Shown one piece after another: positions 63,790 through 64,000 of a stretch of DNA of 64,000 bases; within the stretch, counting starts at the first letter, position 1, and each line of letters starts with the position of its first letter. The position numbers were made by a program, and so were the translations under genes. Below the pieces are notes generated by a model that made no database searches, was not told where the DNA came from, and saw only the letters and a program-made list of their open reading frames with translations. Origin of the DNA: Reichenbachiella versicolor (GTDB taxonomy: Bacteria > Bacteroidota > Bacteroidia > Cytophagales > Cyclobacteriaceae); assembly GCF_003171675.1 (NCBI RefSeq), contig NZ_QFZQ01000005.1:372001-436000 (forward strand), read 5' to 3'.

Positions 63790-64000
63790 ATGAAACTTAT
63801 TAGAAATCTAGCTTTCCTGCTTATTCTACATTCCGTTGTATTTATCAGCTCAGCTCACCCTAAAGACTCAACTAGCTTTTCATTAGACTCTAGTTTACTC
63901 ATTCTTAAAAGAGACACTGCTCAAAAACTAGAAGTAAACTCCGATTTTTGGCAAAATGAAGTTTACAATCCTTATAAATCACATTCTCAAAAATTTCCAT
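63790..64000 (+). CDS. Exported protein, possibly M23 peptidase (3' partial)
   Basis: The ATG at 63790 opens a frame that runs past the window end. A signal peptide (LAFLLILHSVVFISSAHP) precedes a polar region with FWQNEVYNPYKSHSQKFP. That layout resembles the segment before the catalytic domain in exported M23 peptidases of this phylum, but the catalytic part is missing, so this is a guess. Divergence from the blaI-type gene across the palindrome suggests co-regulation. Confidence 0.6.
   Translation, partial: MKLIRNLAFLLILHSVVFISSAHPKDSTSFSLDSSLLILKRDTAQKLEVNSDFWQNEVYNPYKSHSQKFP

Overview
The window looks like chromosomal DNA of a free-living, probably marine, Bacteroidota, most likely order Cytophagales. 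This rests on several things. The DNA is AT-rich and the genes lack clear Shine-Dalgarno sites. Several promoters fit the Bacteroidota -7 box TAnnTTTG. SecD and SecF are fused. Two secreted proteins (at the left edge and at 49773-51635) end in type IX secretion sorting domains. The second of these is an agarase-like GH16 enzyme, and the left-edge protein carries a CBM60-like xylan-binding module, so polysaccharide degradation is likely. I saw no rRNA, tRNA, CRISPR array, phage or transposase.

Layout. 1-1.9 kb: the 3' end of a secreted carbohydrate-binding protein and a GNAT acetyltransferase. 2.0-4.0 kb: two cold-shock-domain proteins and a fatty-acid desaturase, a cold-adaptation group. 4.4-10.1 kb: a hypothetical membrane protein, then a minus-strand operon for a molybdenum hydroxylase (2Fe-2S subunit, molybdopterin subunit, XdhC, MocA-like protein). 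10.4-25.7 kb: rsgA, a glycosyltransferase, secDF, a NarK-type nitrate/nitrite porter, a YfiR-like protein, a DUF4153 membrane protein, a histidine kinase and polA. 25.85-26.14 kb: a strictly periodic 21-bp tandem array just upstream of polA. 26.1-31.4 kb: housekeeping genes (M42 peptidase, hpt, adk, obg) plus a peroxiredoxin-like and an EF-hand protein. 31.5-38.4 kb: tpiA, a small septoil-knot protein, prmA and a 1663-residue exported protein of unknown function. 39.4-45.5 kb: a GH15 enzyme, RidA, VOC and globin proteins, and a DUF4389-DUF4870-M48 membrane operon.

45.5-61.9 kb holds histidine biosynthesis, split into two blocks. hisG-hisD-hisC-VOC is preceded by a textbook attenuator: a 17-residue leader peptide with five consecutive His codons followed by an intrinsic terminator. 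hisB-hisH-hisA-hisF-hisIE starts 8.4 kb later behind its own promoter-like box. The interval holds, on the other strand, the GH16 enzyme and a TetR-ABC-HlyD-TolC export operon. The ATPase domain of that ABC protein has lost almost every catalytic signature. The right edge carries a BlaI-type repressor with an M56-M23 fusion metallopeptidase, diverging from a truncated exported protein across a near-perfect palindrome.

The observations I rate highest are the his attenuator, the pseudo-ATPase exporter operon inserted in the his region, the 21-bp array, and the long imperfect palindromes in the his spacers and between adk and obg.
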